Shown in pieces: positions 26,612 to 35,627 of a stretch of 64,000 bases of DNA. The DNA comes from an uncultured Aquimarina sp. (lineage in GTDB: Bacteria > Bacteroidota > Bacteroidia > Flavobacteriales > Flavobacteriaceae). Position numbers and translations under genes: made by a program. The stretch lies in contig CANMLG010000031.1 in assembly GCA_947498765.1 (NCBI GenBank), forward strand, positions 1 through 64,000. The letters are read 5' to 3'. Position 1 is the stretch's first letter, and every line of letters begins with the position of its first letter. The notes under the pieces are model-generated. The model saw nothing but the letters and a program-made list of their open reading frames with translations. It ran no database searches and was not told the origin of the DNA.

Positions 26612-29458
26612 ATGGATATACCCCAATTTAGTGATCGTCATATAGGTATTTCAGAAACAGAACTGAAAACCATGCTTAAAACTGTTCAAGTAAACAACTT
26701 AGAACAACTTATTTACGAAACTATCCCTGACAATATTCGGTTACAAAAGCCTTTAAAACTTGAACAAGCCATTTCCGAACATGATTACTTAAAGCATATT
26801 CATGAATTAGGCTTAAAAAACGAAGTTTACAAATCTTATATAGGTTTAGGTTATCACGAGGCTTGTGTTCCTGCTGTTATACAACGTAATATTTTAGAAA
26901 ACCCAGGCTGGTATACTGCTTACACCCCTTATCAAGCAGAAATAGCCCAAGGCAGACTCGAAGCCCTACTTAATTATCAAACTATGGTAGTAGAACTTAC
27001 GGGTATGGAACTTGCTAATGCTTCTTTACTTGATGAAAGTACCGCTGCCGCTGAGGCTATGACTATGCTTTATGCTTTACGCAGTCGTGAGCAGAAAAAA
27101 AATAATGTCAACAAATTTTTTGTTTCAGAAGAAACATTACCACAAACCATTTCATTACTTAAAACCAGAGCTATTCCTTTGGGTATTGAAATTGCTATAA
27201 ATAATCATCGTTCATTTGATTTTTCTTCAGAATATTTTGGTGTATTACTGCAATATCCTGGAAAAACAGGCGAATTATTTGATTATACCGATTTTGTTGC
27301 TCAATCCAAAAACAATGATATTAAAGTAGCTTTTGCCGCAGATATTATGAGTCTTGTAAGCTTAAAAGCTCCCGGAGAAATGGGTGCCGACGTTGTTGTT
27401 GGAACCACACAACGTTTTGGAATCCCTTTAGGTTATGGAGGTCCACACGCGGCTTACTTTGCAACAAAAAAAGCCTATAAACGCACTATTCCTGGTCGAA
27501 TTATCGGAGTTTCCAAAGACCAACAAGGCAAGCGAGCATTACGAATGGCCTTACAAACTCGAGAACAACATATTAAAAGAGATAAAGCCACTTCAAATAT
27601 ATGCACAGCTCAAGTACTATTAGCCGTAATGGCTGGTATGTATGCCGTATATCATGGCCCTAAAGGTTTAAAAGCCATTGCTAACAATATTCATTTAAAA
27701 ACCGTTACCCTAGAAAAAGAAATTACCAAACTAGGCTACCAACAACAAAACAATCAGTTTTTTGATACGCTACTTTTCGAAATCGAAAATAGAGAGCAAC
27801 TCAAAATTGAAGCAGAAAAGAAAAAAATAAATTTCTATTACCCTAGTAATAATTCCGTTTCAATTGCTATTAATGAAACCACATCATTGCAAGACATTAA
27901 TAGCATTTGCTCTATTTTTGCTCTTGTTAAAAACCTTAAGCATACTCCAATCACAACTCTAGAAACCAACTCTAGAATTGAACATAGCATTAAAAGAAAT
28001 ACTGAATTTTTAGCGCATGATACCTTTCAGTCCTATCATTCGGAAACTGAATTAATGCGTTATATCAAAAAGCTAGAACGTAAAGACCTTTCTTTAAATC
28101 ACTCTATGATTGCTTTAGGTTCGTGCACCATGAAATTAAACGCTGCTGCAGAAATGCTTCCTTTAAGTAATGCACAGTGGAATAATATTCACCCCTTTGC
28201 ACCTACAGCACAAACAAGCGGTTACCAGCACCTCCTTTCAGAATTAGAACAAATGCTTTCAGAAATTACAGGTTTTAGTGCCACATCACTTCAACCAAAC
28301 TCTGGAGCCCAAGGAGAGTTTGCTGGTCTTATGGTAATAAAAGCCTACCATGAATCTAATAACAATCATCACCGCAACATCTGCTTAATACCTTCTTCGG
28401 CTCACGGAACAAACCCAGCGTCGGCAGTAATGGCAGGCATGAAAGTAGTCGTTACCAAAGCTGCTGCAAACGGCAATATTGACGTTAATGATTTACGGGA
28501 AAAAGCTGAATTACACAAAGACAATTTAGCTGCTTTGATGGTTACCTATCCTTCAACTCACGGAGTTTTTGAAGCAGAAATTAAAGAAATTACTAGTATT
28601 ATACACCAATACGGAGGTCAAGTTTATATGGACGGTGCTAATATGAACGCTCAAGTAGGCTTGACAAACCCTGGCGCTATTGGTGCCGATGTATGCCACT
28701 TAAATTTACATAAAACATTTGCTATTCCCCACGGGGGTGGAGGTCCTGGAGTAGGCCCAATTTGTGTGGCAGAACAATTAGTTCCATTTTTACCTGGCAA
28801 CCCTATAATTAAAACAGGGGGAAACAAAGCTATTACCGCAATTTCTGCAGCTCCTTTTGGTTCAGCTTTAGCTTGCTTAATATCATATGGATATATTAAA
28901 ATGCTTGGTGCAAAAGGACTAACCAAAGCTACCGAAATGGCTATTTTAAATGCCAATTACATCAAAGAACGTCTAGCAGGGCATTACGACACCCTTTATT
29001 CTGGTGTTATGAATAGAGCAGCTCATGAATTAATTATTGACTGCAGACCTTTTAAGGATAAAGGTATTGAAGTTTCTGACATAGCTAAACGCTTAATGGA
29101 TTACGGTTTTCATGCTCCAACGGTATCCTTTCCAGTGGCCGGCACACTAATGATTGAACCTACTGAAAGTGAAAGCTTAACCGAATTAGATCGCTTTTGC
29201 GATGCTATGATTTCAATTAGAAATGAAATTGCCTCTGTTAGCCTCGAGAATTCTAATAATATTTTAAAAAACGCTCCACATACATTGGAGCAACTTACCG
29301 CTGATATATGGGAGTATAATTATAGCAGAAACCAAGCAGCATATCCTTTGGATTATCTACGCGAAAATAAATTTTGGCCTAGTATTAACCGAATTGATGA
29401 AGCACATGGAGATAGAAATTTAATTTGTAGCTGTGCTCCTATTGAGTCCTATGCTTAA
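26612..29458 (+). CDS. gcvP: Glycine dehydrogenase (aminomethyl-transferring), P protein
   Basis: The 948-residue fused P protein of the glycine cleavage system decarboxylates glycine and passes the aminomethyl group to lipoyl-GcvH. Both halves are present: the N-terminal half with YTPYQAEIAQGRLEALLNYQ, and the C-terminal half with SCTMKLNAAAEM and the PLP lysine Lys 701 in LHKTFAIPHGGGGPG. The length fits the single-chain form. The other gcv genes (gcvT, gcvH, lpd) are not in the window. It is transcribed alone from its own promoter. Confidence 0.97.
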   Translation: MDIPQFSDRHIGISETELKTMLKTVQVNNLEQLIYETIPDNIRLQKPLKLEQAISEHDYLKHIHELGLKNEVYKSYIGLGYHEACVPAVIQRNILENPGWYTAYTPYQAEIAQGRLEALLNYQTMVVELTGMELANASLLDESTAAAEAMTMLYALRSREQKKNNVNKFFVSEETLPQTISLLKTRAIPLGIEIAINNHRSFDFSSEYFGVLLQYPGKTGELFDYTDFVAQSKNNDIKVAFAADIMSLVSLKAPGEMGADVVVGTTQRFGIPLGYGGPHAAYFATKKAYKRTIPGRIIGVSKDQQGKRALRMALQTREQHIKRDKATSNICTAQVLLAVMAGMYAVYHGPKGLKAIANNIHLKTVTLEKEITKLGYQQQNNQFFDTLLFEIENREQLKIEAEKKKINFYYPSNNSVSIAINETTSLQDINSICSIFALVKNLKHTPITTLETNSRIEHSIKRNTEFLAHDTFQSYHSETELMRYIKKLERKDLSLNHSMIALGSCTMKLNAAAEMLPLSNAQWNNIHPFAPTAQTSGYQHLLSELEQMLSEITGFSATSLQPNSGAQGEFAGLMVIKAYHESNNNHHRNICLIPSSAHGTNPASAVMAGMKVVVTKAAANGNIDVNDLREKAELHKDNLAALMVTYPSTHGVFEAEIKEITSIIHQYGGQVYMDGANMNAQVGLTNPGAIGADVCHLNLHKTFAIPHGGGGPGVGPICVAEQLVPFLPGNPIIKTGGNKAITAISAAPFGSALACLISYGYIKMLGAKGLTKATEMAILNANYIKERLAGHYDTLYSGVMNRAAHELIIDCRPFKDKGIEVSDIAKRLMDYGFHAPTVSFPVAGTLMIEPTESESLTELDRFCDAMISIRNEIASVSLENSNNILKNAPHTLEQLTADIWEYNYSRNQAAYPLDYLRENKFWPSINRIDEAHGDRNLICSCAPIESYA

Positions 29459-29492
29459 TCTGAGTTAAAACTGATTTTTAAAATTTATTAAA

Positions 29493-30074
29493 ATGTTGTT
29501 CACAAAAAGATTATTACACCTAAAAAAAGAATTGGAATCTCATCCGTTAGTGACATTAAAAAAATTCAACATCAGATCACCTCAAGCTTTTGATTTAGGC
29601 ATTTATACTAAAATTGACCCTACTATTATCAATTTCTATAATGAAATGGATGGTTTTGAAATTGAATGGGATTTAAAAGATTCTTACGAAGACAGAGATA
29701 GCTATGGCAATATTCAAATTGCACCAGCAGGAGCTGTTTTCATAAAACCATCGGAATATATTGATCCTAGATATCTAGGTTTTGATTATTTTATTGCTGA
29801 AGCCAATTGTGGACTATGGCTTGATCCTAAAAATGATTCAAACCCAATATATTTTAAAGACGGTGACGACAACTATTGCCCAATTGCTTCCAATTTCAAT
29901 GAATATTTTGAACTGCTAATGAAATCTCGTGGATTTTGGTATTGGCAAATGACAAAAGCCACACCGAAGCTTTTCCCAGAAATTACTAGCCCAGAAGAGC
30001 AAGAGTTTTTTAAAAAAATGCCTGTATTATTTACTGATTTTAAGCCTTCTGATTTTAATAAATTTAATTCATAA
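29493..30074 (+). CDS. SMI1/KNR4 (SUKH)-like protein
   Basis: The 193-residue cytoplasmic protein shows a SUKH-like pattern. There is an early helix and acidic strand (TIINFYNEMDGFEIEWDLKD), a GNIQIAPAGAVF core, and the C-terminal helix FNEYFELLMKSRGFWYWQM with aromatic residues. SUKH proteins often protect against toxins, but many are housekeeping regulators or orphans. No toxin gene lies next to it. The match is by pattern only, so the family call is moderate. It begins 34 bases after the gcvP stop. Confidence 0.55.
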   Translation: MLFTKRLLHLKKELESHPLVTLKKFNIRSPQAFDLGIYTKIDPTIINFYNEMDGFEIEWDLKDSYEDRDSYGNIQIAPAGAVFIKPSEYIDPRYLGFDYFIAEANCGLWLDPKNDSNPIYFKDGDDNYCPIASNFNEYFELLMKSRGFWYWQMTKATPKLFPEITSPEEQEFFKKMPVLFTDFKPSDFNKFNS

Positions 30075-30136
30075 GCGTAGCATCAAAAAAATAAATGCTT
30101 ATTTCATAAATACTAAAAATTTAGACTTTAGCAATA

Positions 30137-30502
30137 ATGAATGATATCCAAAACCGTGCTGATTTAGAATTTATTTTTAAATCCTTTTACAAAAAAGCAA
30201 TTAATGATACCACAATAGGATACTTCTTTACTGATATTATTCCCATAGATTTACACACTCACTTGCCTATTATTTTAGACTTTTGGGAATATAATTTATT
30301 TCACAAAGGCACCTATTCTAAAAATTTATTAGAAATACATAAAAACATACATACTAAGTCTCCAATGCAATACAAGCATTTTGACCAGTGGATTTACCTA
30401 TTAAACACCACAATTGACAATCATTTTAATGGGCTCATTTCCAATAAATTAAAAACAAATGCACTATCAATTGCTACGGTTATGAAAACTAAAGTCATTT
30501 AG
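30137..30502 (+). CDS. Group III truncated haemoglobin
   Basis: The 121-residue protein fits the 2-on-2 globin group III pattern: DLHTHLPIILDFWEYNLFHKGTYS on the B-E helices, and LLEIHKNIHTKSPMQYKHFDQWIYLL, where the F-helix His binds haem. The C-terminal helix IATVMKTKVI closes the fold. The length is normal. These globins bind oxygen or NO and may act in NO handling; the role here is not determined. It stands between the SUKH-like gene and the KAS III gene, which has its own -7 box. Confidence 0.85.
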   Translation: MNDIQNRADLEFIFKSFYKKAINDTTIGYFFTDIIPIDLHTHLPIILDFWEYNLFHKGTYSKNLLEIHKNIHTKSPMQYKHFDQWIYLLNTTIDNHFNGLISNKLKTNALSIATVMKTKVI

Positions 30503-30508
30503 GTTTTG

Positions 30509-30516
30509 TAAATTTG
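30509..30516 (+). promoter_or_regulatory. -7 box of the KAS III-like gene
   Basis: TAAATTTG matches TAnnTTTG and ends 26 bases before the TTG start codon at 30543, supporting that start. Confidence 0.5.
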
Positions 30517-30542
30517 TATAAATAACAAAAAATAACCTCACA

Positions 30543-31598
30543 TTGAGCATAAAAATTACAGGACTTGGAAGCTACATACCTAACAAAACTGTAGCTAATG
30601 AAGATTTTGAAAACCATTCTTTTTTAAATGCTGACGGATCAAGTTTTAAACAAAACAATCAGGTCATTATAAAAAAGTTTATGGCCATTACTGGTATTGA
30701 AGAACGTCGTTATGCAACCGAAAACTTAAACACTTCGGATATGGCATATGTGGCTGCTCAACGTGCTATTAAAAACGCCTTATGCGACCCTGAAACTATT
30801 GATTATATTATTGTTTCGCACAATTTTGGAGATGTCAAGTACGGAGATGGACAAGCTGACATGATTCCTAGTTTAGCATCGCGTGTTAAACAAAAATTAC
30901 AAATAAAAAATCCAAGCTGTGTCGCTTATGATCTTATTTTTGGATGTCCAGGATGGGTTGAAGGAGTAATACAAGCTAATGCCTTTATAAAAGCAGGCAT
31001 TGCAAAAAAATGTTTGGTTATTGGTGCCGAGTCCTTATCCCGCGTTATTGATCCACATGATAGAGATTCTATGATATATGCCGATGGCGCAGGAGCCAGC
31101 ATTATTGAAGAAACTAATGATGAAGGTGGCATTTTTAGCCATGAAACTGCTAGCTTTACTTTAGAGGAAGCCAATTTCATTTTTAATGGAAAAAGTTATC
31201 ACACAGAAGCTGACAAAACTTATTTTATTAAAATGCATGGTCGTAAAATTTACGAATTTGCACTTACCAATGTCCCTTTAGCTATGAAGAAATGCTTGGA
31301 CAAAAGCAAATTTGGAATAAATGACGTTTCAAAAATTCTCATACACCAAGCCAATGAAAAAATGGATGAAGCTATTGTAAAACGTTTTTACGAACTTTTT
31401 GATATGGAAATGCCTGAGAACATTATGCCCATGTGTATTAATAAACTAGGAAATAGTAGCGTTGCTACTGTACCAACACTTTATGACCTAATTACAAAAG
31501 GCAATCTAGCCCCACACGAAATTAAAAAAGGTGACGTTCTTTTATTAGCTAGTGTTGGTGCCGGGATGAATATTAATGCTATTGTATACCAACATTAG
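30543..31598 (+). CDS. 3-oxoacyl-ACP synthase III family (FabH-like)
   Basis: The 351-residue thiolase-fold enzyme has the catalytic triad Cys 135 (FGCPGW), His 268 (LIHQANEKMDE) and Asn 304 (LGNSSVATVP). It condenses acyl-CoA or acyl groups with malonyl-ACP, or makes related products. The divergence from housekeeping FabH (GCPGW, not GCxGF) suggests a specialised member, often seen in Flavobacteriaceae as a second KAS III. The start codon is TTG, as no in-frame ATG precedes SIKITGLGSYIPN. The glycosyltransferase follows 26 bases downstream on the same strand. Confidence 0.88.
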   Translation: MSIKITGLGSYIPNKTVANEDFENHSFLNADGSSFKQNNQVIIKKFMAITGIEERRYATENLNTSDMAYVAAQRAIKNALCDPETIDYIIVSHNFGDVKYGDGQADMIPSLASRVKQKLQIKNPSCVAYDLIFGCPGWVEGVIQANAFIKAGIAKKCLVIGAESLSRVIDPHDRDSMIYADGAGASIIEETNDEGGIFSHETASFTLEEANFIFNGKSYHTEADKTYFIKMHGRKIYEFALTNVPLAMKKCLDKSKFGINDVSKILIHQANEKMDEAIVKRFYELFDMEMPENIMPMCINKLGNSSVATVPTLYDLITKGNLAPHEIKKGDVLLLASVGAGMNINAIVYQH

Positions 31599-31624
31599 AC
31601 TTAGCCTTAATTTTAAAAAATTGC

Positions 31625-32833
31625 ATGCTTAAAATTGGTGTAGTTGTAGACAATGAATTTGACCATGATCATCGTGTTCAAAAGGAAATCCAGTTACTTA
31701 TAAATAAAGGGCATCAAGTTCATGTACTTTGCTTTGATTTTGGAAAAAAATATACCACGCATAAAAACACTAGGGTTTTACGGATAAAACTTCCAAAAAA
31801 AATTAAAGATTTATTGGTATTACTTAGTACCAACTTCAATTTTTACGAACAATTTTGGGCTAAACATATTGCAAATTTTATAACCGATTTTAAATTAGAT
31901 GCCATACATGCTCATGATTTATACATGAGCAAAGCTACTCACTTAGGCATTAAAAAAAGTAAACAAAAAATTCCATTTACACTGGATTTGCACGAAAATT
32001 ATCCTGCTGCTATTAACAGTTACCAATGGGCTATAAAAGGTTGGCGCAAACTGATTGTACAACCAAAAAAATGGTACAGTAAAGAAGCTGCTTATTTAAG
32101 TTATGCAGATAAGCTTATTGTTTTAAGTGATAGTTTTAAACTGGATCTCATCAAACGATTCCCCTTTTTAAAAGCTCAACATATATTTGTTCATCCAAAT
32201 ATGCCCAATTTGGAGAGTTTTAAGCAGTATGAAAATCAAAAACTACAGGTAGACTACACCTCAAAAGTACCCACGCTTTTTTATTTTGGTGTAGTAGCCA
32301 AACGCAGGGGTATTATTGATATACTCCCATGGATACAAACCCTTTTAGCGGAAGGTTTAGAATTTAGATTACTTATTATTGGCCCAGTAGACAAAGCTGA
32401 CAAAGCTAATTTTAACACTTACATACTCAGTAATCAACTAAAAAATCACGTTACTTATATTTCTTGGTCCGATGTAAAGTTTTTACCTGCCTATTTAAAA
32501 AAAATTGACATAGGCTTAGCTCCTTTTGAAGTTAATGCACAACACGACTCTGGTGTTGCCAACAAACTTTTCCAATATATGTATGGAGAAATCCCAATAC
32601 TTGCCACCGCAAGCAAAGCCCAAAAATCATTAATTGAAAATGCCAAATGCGGATTAATTTATTCTGATTACGAAAGTTTTAAAAACTCTACAATACAACT
32701 TTTGGATAGTGATTTCAGAAAAAAGCTAGGTGCAAATGGAAAAACAGCACTACTCCATTTATATAGACAAAAAAAAGATCAACAGTTTTTAGAAATATAC
32801 GATTCATTGGAAAATACAGCAAAACCTTTTTGA
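31625..32833 (+). CDS. GT4-like glycosyltransferase
   Basis: The 402-residue protein has two Rossmann-like halves. The N half has LKIGVVVDNEFDHDHRVQKE and AIHAHDLYMSKA, which are retaining GT4 features. The C half has YFGVVAKRRGIIDILPWI and the acidic donor-site segment IGLAPFEVNAQHDSGVANKLFQY. It probably adds a sugar to a surface glycan or glycolipid from an NDP-sugar at the membrane. The acceptor is unknown. It overlaps the following small membrane protein by none after start correction: the stop is at 32833 and the next ATG at 32836. Confidence 0.85.
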   Translation: MLKIGVVVDNEFDHDHRVQKEIQLLINKGHQVHVLCFDFGKKYTTHKNTRVLRIKLPKKIKDLLVLLSTNFNFYEQFWAKHIANFITDFKLDAIHAHDLYMSKATHLGIKKSKQKIPFTLDLHENYPAAINSYQWAIKGWRKLIVQPKKWYSKEAAYLSYADKLIVLSDSFKLDLIKRFPFLKAQHIFVHPNMPNLESFKQYENQKLQVDYTSKVPTLFYFGVVAKRRGIIDILPWIQTLLAEGLEFRLLIIGPVDKADKANFNTYILSNQLKNHVTYISWSDVKFLPAYLKKIDIGLAPFEVNAQHDSGVANKLFQYMYGEIPILATASKAQKSLIENAKCGLIYSDYESFKNSTIQLLDSDFRKKLGANGKTALLHLYRQKKDQQFLEIYDSLENTAKPF

Positions 32834-32835
32834 AA

Positions 32836-33228
32836 ATGAACAATGATTTTAAAACTTTAGTGAAAGAAAAAGAAACAAAAGAATTACTTGAAATTGTTGG
32901 AGCTCCAAAAAAATGGAACAAAAAGATTACAGAACTTGCTCACGAAGAATTAATTCTTAGAAAAATTGATCCAAAAAAAATCAAAACAGCTAAATACTTG
33001 ACCAAAAAAAAAGAACAAATAACTATTAATAATAAAGCTAACAAGAGTTACCATCTGTTTGATTTTATCTTTGATCCGTTACCCAATTTTGTCGAAATAT
33101 TATTTTCTTGGGAACTTCAAAAGGATGGCTTCACTAGAAAAGCAAAACAACAAAAGTACTTTAGATATTTCATTTTTATAACTGCACTCATATTGTTCGG
33201 AGTTGCATTTATTTTATCAAAAATGTAG
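32836..33228 (+). CDS. Small membrane protein of unknown function
   Basis: From ATG 32836 the protein has 130 residues. The N-terminal segment contains the Bacteroidota module ELLEIVGAPKKWNKKITELAHEELILRK, a short helical motif found at the start of many uncharacterised membrane proteins. One hydrophobic segment (YFIFITALILFGVAFILSKM) lies at the C-terminal end. The middle is basic and soluble. It follows the glycosyltransferase by two bases, so the two are probably cotranscribed. No function can be proposed. Confidence 0.7.
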   Translation: MNNDFKTLVKEKETKELLEIVGAPKKWNKKITELAHEELILRKIDPKKIKTAKYLTKKKEQITINNKANKSYHLFDFIFDPLPNFVEILFSWELQKDGFTRKAKQQKYFRYFIFITALILFGVAFILSKM

Positions 33229-33280
33229 TCTAGCTATTTTTTAAACCTTTTTAATTCAGCGTCGTTTTATTAAAAAATTA

Positions 33281-33314
33281 AAAAGCGCAATCAGTTACAA
33301 CCAATCGCGCTTTT
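33281..33314. terminator. Terminator between convergent genes at 33.3 kb
   Basis: AAAAGCGC (33281-33288) pairs with GCGCTTTT (33307-33314) across an 18-base, partly pairing interior. The T run is better on the minus strand, matching the 33322 gene, but the hairpin could also end the plus-strand transcript. Confidence 0.75.
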
Positions 33315-33321
33315 GTTTAAT

Positions 33322-33681
33322 TTAAACTCCTTTTTTAGAATCCGCGATAGCGGCTAAAAACTTTTTGCGTTGTGCTTCCGACAGGACTTCTTCTATTCTT
33401 TTATGATGATCCGTTTCTAATTCTGAAAGCTTTTTGTTTTTTAAATCTATATCATCTTTTGACATATAAATATCATGCTTTGCCGTTTCGTATTTTGTTA
33501 CCTGTTCGGTAACTTTTTCCGTTTGACTTACCGATAAAACTAATTTATTTTTTAACGTCTTTACATTTCTAATCACACTCTTTTTAACAGATTCAGATGG
33601 ATTAGCAATATCTTGCGCCTGAAGCGTTTGGGCAAACACAAACAGCAAACACGTCACAGCTACATTTTTCAAGTGTCTCAT
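33322..33681 (-). CDS. Exported small protein, Spy/LTXXQ-like
   Basis: From ATG 33681 the protein has about 119 residues with a signal peptide (VAVTCLLFVFAQTLQAQ). A mature helical region follows that is rich in Lys, Glu and Gln (LSVSQTEKVTEQVTKYETAK, ELETDHHKRIEEVLSEAQRK). The pattern resembles the periplasmic Spy/CpxP helical chaperone group seen in Bacteroidota. No catalytic motif is visible, and the family call is by pattern. It is a single-gene unit with its own terminator. Confidence 0.6.
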   Translation of the reverse strand: MRHLKNVAVTCLLFVFAQTLQAQDIANPSESVKKSVIRNVKTLKNKLVLSVSQTEKVTEQVTKYETAKHDIYMSKDDIDLKNKKLSELETDHHKRIEEVLSEAQRKKFLAAIADSKKGV

Positions 33682-33889
33682 TTCCAATATATTTTACTTT
33701 TAATAAATATAATAATTTTATGTTTTAAATAGTCTTTAATTGACAAAATTAAGTTTAAAAAATAAGAATTTCACAACACATTGCTTTTACAAGCTTCCTA
33801 TTGACAGAAATTCAGGACTCAAAAATCAGAAATTAATAAACCATAAAAACATCCAAATTAGTATCTTTCGAAGGTAAAATACAACTTAT

Positions 33890-34471
33890 TTGGATAACCT
33901 AAAAAAATATAGTGCACACGAGTCAGCTATAATTGATCACAAAGCCCAAGTGGGAGAAGGAACAAAAATATGGCACTTTTCACATATAATGGCTCATGCT
34001 ACTATAGGAAACAATTGTAATATTGGTCAAAATGTAGTGATATCCCCTAAAGTACAACTAGGCAATGGTGTTAAAATTCAGAATAATGTATCCGTATACA
34101 CTGGAGTAATATGTGAAGATGATGTATTTTTAGGTCCATCCATGGTATTTACAAATGTAATCAACCCCCGAAGTTTTATTGTACGTAAAGAACAATTTTC
34201 AGAAACTTACGTTGAAAAAGGAGCCACTATTGGCGCTAATGCTACCGTTGTTTGCGGAAACAGAATTGGCTGTTATGCATTAATAGGAGCAGGAGCTGTT
34301 ATTACAAAACCAGTATTAGCTTACGCACTTGTGGTAGGTAATCCAGCAAAACAAATAGGCTGGGTGAGCAAATACGGACACCGATTACAATTTAATAATC
34401 AACAAATGGCTACATGCCCAGAAAGCGGAGAACAATATAAACTAACTAAAAACGGAGTAACACCCGTTTAA
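33890..34471 (+). CDS. WbpD-like UDP-sugar N-acetyltransferase
   Basis: The 193-residue protein is a left-handed beta-helix with hexapeptide repeats (IGNNCNIGQNVVISPKVQLG; VKIQNNVSVYTGV). It has the WbpD signature THW-like region: VGEGTKIWHFSHIM near the N terminus, then FTNVINPRSF and GATIGANATVVCGN. WbpD acetylates the 3-amino group of UDP-amino-glucuronate on the way to diacetylated uronic acids in surface glycan. The start is TTG at 33890, as no ATG precedes this conserved start; TATCTTTC 20 bases upstream is close to a -7 box. The WbpB-like gene follows. Confidence 0.88.
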   Translation: MDNLKKYSAHESAIIDHKAQVGEGTKIWHFSHIMAHATIGNNCNIGQNVVISPKVQLGNGVKIQNNVSVYTGVICEDDVFLGPSMVFTNVINPRSFIVRKEQFSETYVEKGATIGANATVVCGNRIGCYALIGAGAVITKPVLAYALVVGNPAKQIGWVSKYGHRLQFNNQQMATCPESGEQYKLTKNGVTPV

Positions 34472-34480
34472 CTGATATTG

Positions 34481-35449
34481 ATGAAAAAATTTGCCCTTAT
34501 GGGTGTTGCAGGTTTTGTGGCTCCCAGACATTTAAAAGCGATAAAACATACTGGAAATCAATTATTATCATCCTATGACCCTAATGATAGTGTAGGTATT
34601 ATTGATTCTTATTTTCCAAAGGCCAAATTTTTTACTGAATTTGAACGTTTTGACAGACATATAGAAAAGTTACGATTAGACAAACAACAATCTATCGATT
34701 ACATGTCTATTTGTACCCCAAATTATTTGCATGATGCTCATGTGCGTTTTGCTTTACGCAACGGAGCTAATGCCATTTGCGAAAAACCCTTGGTATTAAA
34801 TCCATGGAATGCTGAGGCCTTAGCAAAATTAGAAGCGAATTCGAATAATAAGGTAAATACCATTTTACAATTACGTTTACATCCGTCTATAATTGCACTT
34901 AAAGAAAAAATTGCTTGCAGTCCAAAAGAAAAAATTCATGATATTGATTTAACATATATTACCTCAAGGGGAAATTGGTATTATGCCTCTTGGAAAGGAG
35001 CTATAGAAAAATCAGGAGGAATCTGTTCTAATATTGGCATTCACTTTTTTGACATGCTTATTTGGATTTTTGGAGATGTTAAAAAAAGCACCGTACACCT
35101 TATGGAACATGACAGAGCTTCGGGTGTGTTACATTTACAAAATGCTAATGTACGCTGGTTTCTTTCCATTAATTCAGATACTTTACCACAGGAAGCTATA
35201 GATCAAGACCAACGCACTTTCAGAACGATAACTATAGACAATGAAGCTTTAGAATTTAGCGCAGGCTTTACCGATTTACATACAGAATCCTACAAACATA
35301 TTTTATCGGGCAATGGATTTGGGATTTCCGAAACCTTAAAATCTTTAGAATTAGCCTATCAACTACGCCATGCTACACCAGAAGTTTTAAAAGAAGACTA
35401 CCATCCTTTTGCTAAGTTACCTTCAGTAAATCATCCATTTAAGCGTTAA
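34481..35449 (+). CDS. WbpB-like Gfo/Idh/MocA oxidoreductase
   Basis: The 322-residue NAD-dependent sugar oxidoreductase has an N-terminal Rossmann fold (FALMGVAGFVAPRHLKAIKH) and the EKP motif in GANAICEKPLVLNP. The substrate loop is ICSNIGIHFFDMLIWIFGD. This matches the WbpB/WlbA branch that oxidises C3 of UDP-GlcNAcA. Together with the acetyltransferase 9 bases upstream it forms two of the three genes needed to make UDP-diNAcA sugars. The PLP aminotransferase WbpE is not in the window. ATG 34481 is preferred over a TTG one codon earlier. Confidence 0.87.
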   Translation: MKKFALMGVAGFVAPRHLKAIKHTGNQLLSSYDPNDSVGIIDSYFPKAKFFTEFERFDRHIEKLRLDKQQSIDYMSICTPNYLHDAHVRFALRNGANAICEKPLVLNPWNAEALAKLEANSNNKVNTILQLRLHPSIIALKEKIACSPKEKIHDIDLTYITSRGNWYYASWKGAIEKSGGICSNIGIHFFDMLIWIFGDVKKSTVHLMEHDRASGVLHLQNANVRWFLSINSDTLPQEAIDQDQRTFRTITIDNEALEFSAGFTDLHTESYKHILSGNGFGISETLKSLELAYQLRHATPEVLKEDYHPFAKLPSVNHPFKR

Positions 35450-35465
35450 TCTCATTATAATCAAC

Positions 35466-35620
35466 AACAAACTAACTCGGAGTGTTATACCCTTTGGCGA
35501 CACCCATAAAAATTTAACCATTCTGTTCCATTGAATGGCTTTGCTGATCTATTAAAGTATTTCTTAAAAATTCCTACAATTTCATCCGATTCAAGTATCT
35601 TGTAATAGCAAATTATTTGA
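35466..35620 (-). other. Open frame without start codon, possible gene remnant
   Basis: On the minus strand a frame of about 50 codons is open between a stop inside the alpha-2-macroglobulin start region and a TAA near 35490. The residues are protein-like (FKKYFNRSAKPFNGTEWL). There is no ATG, so this may be a gene fragment or chance. Confidence 0.2.
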
Positions 35621-35627
35621 TCTTCAG

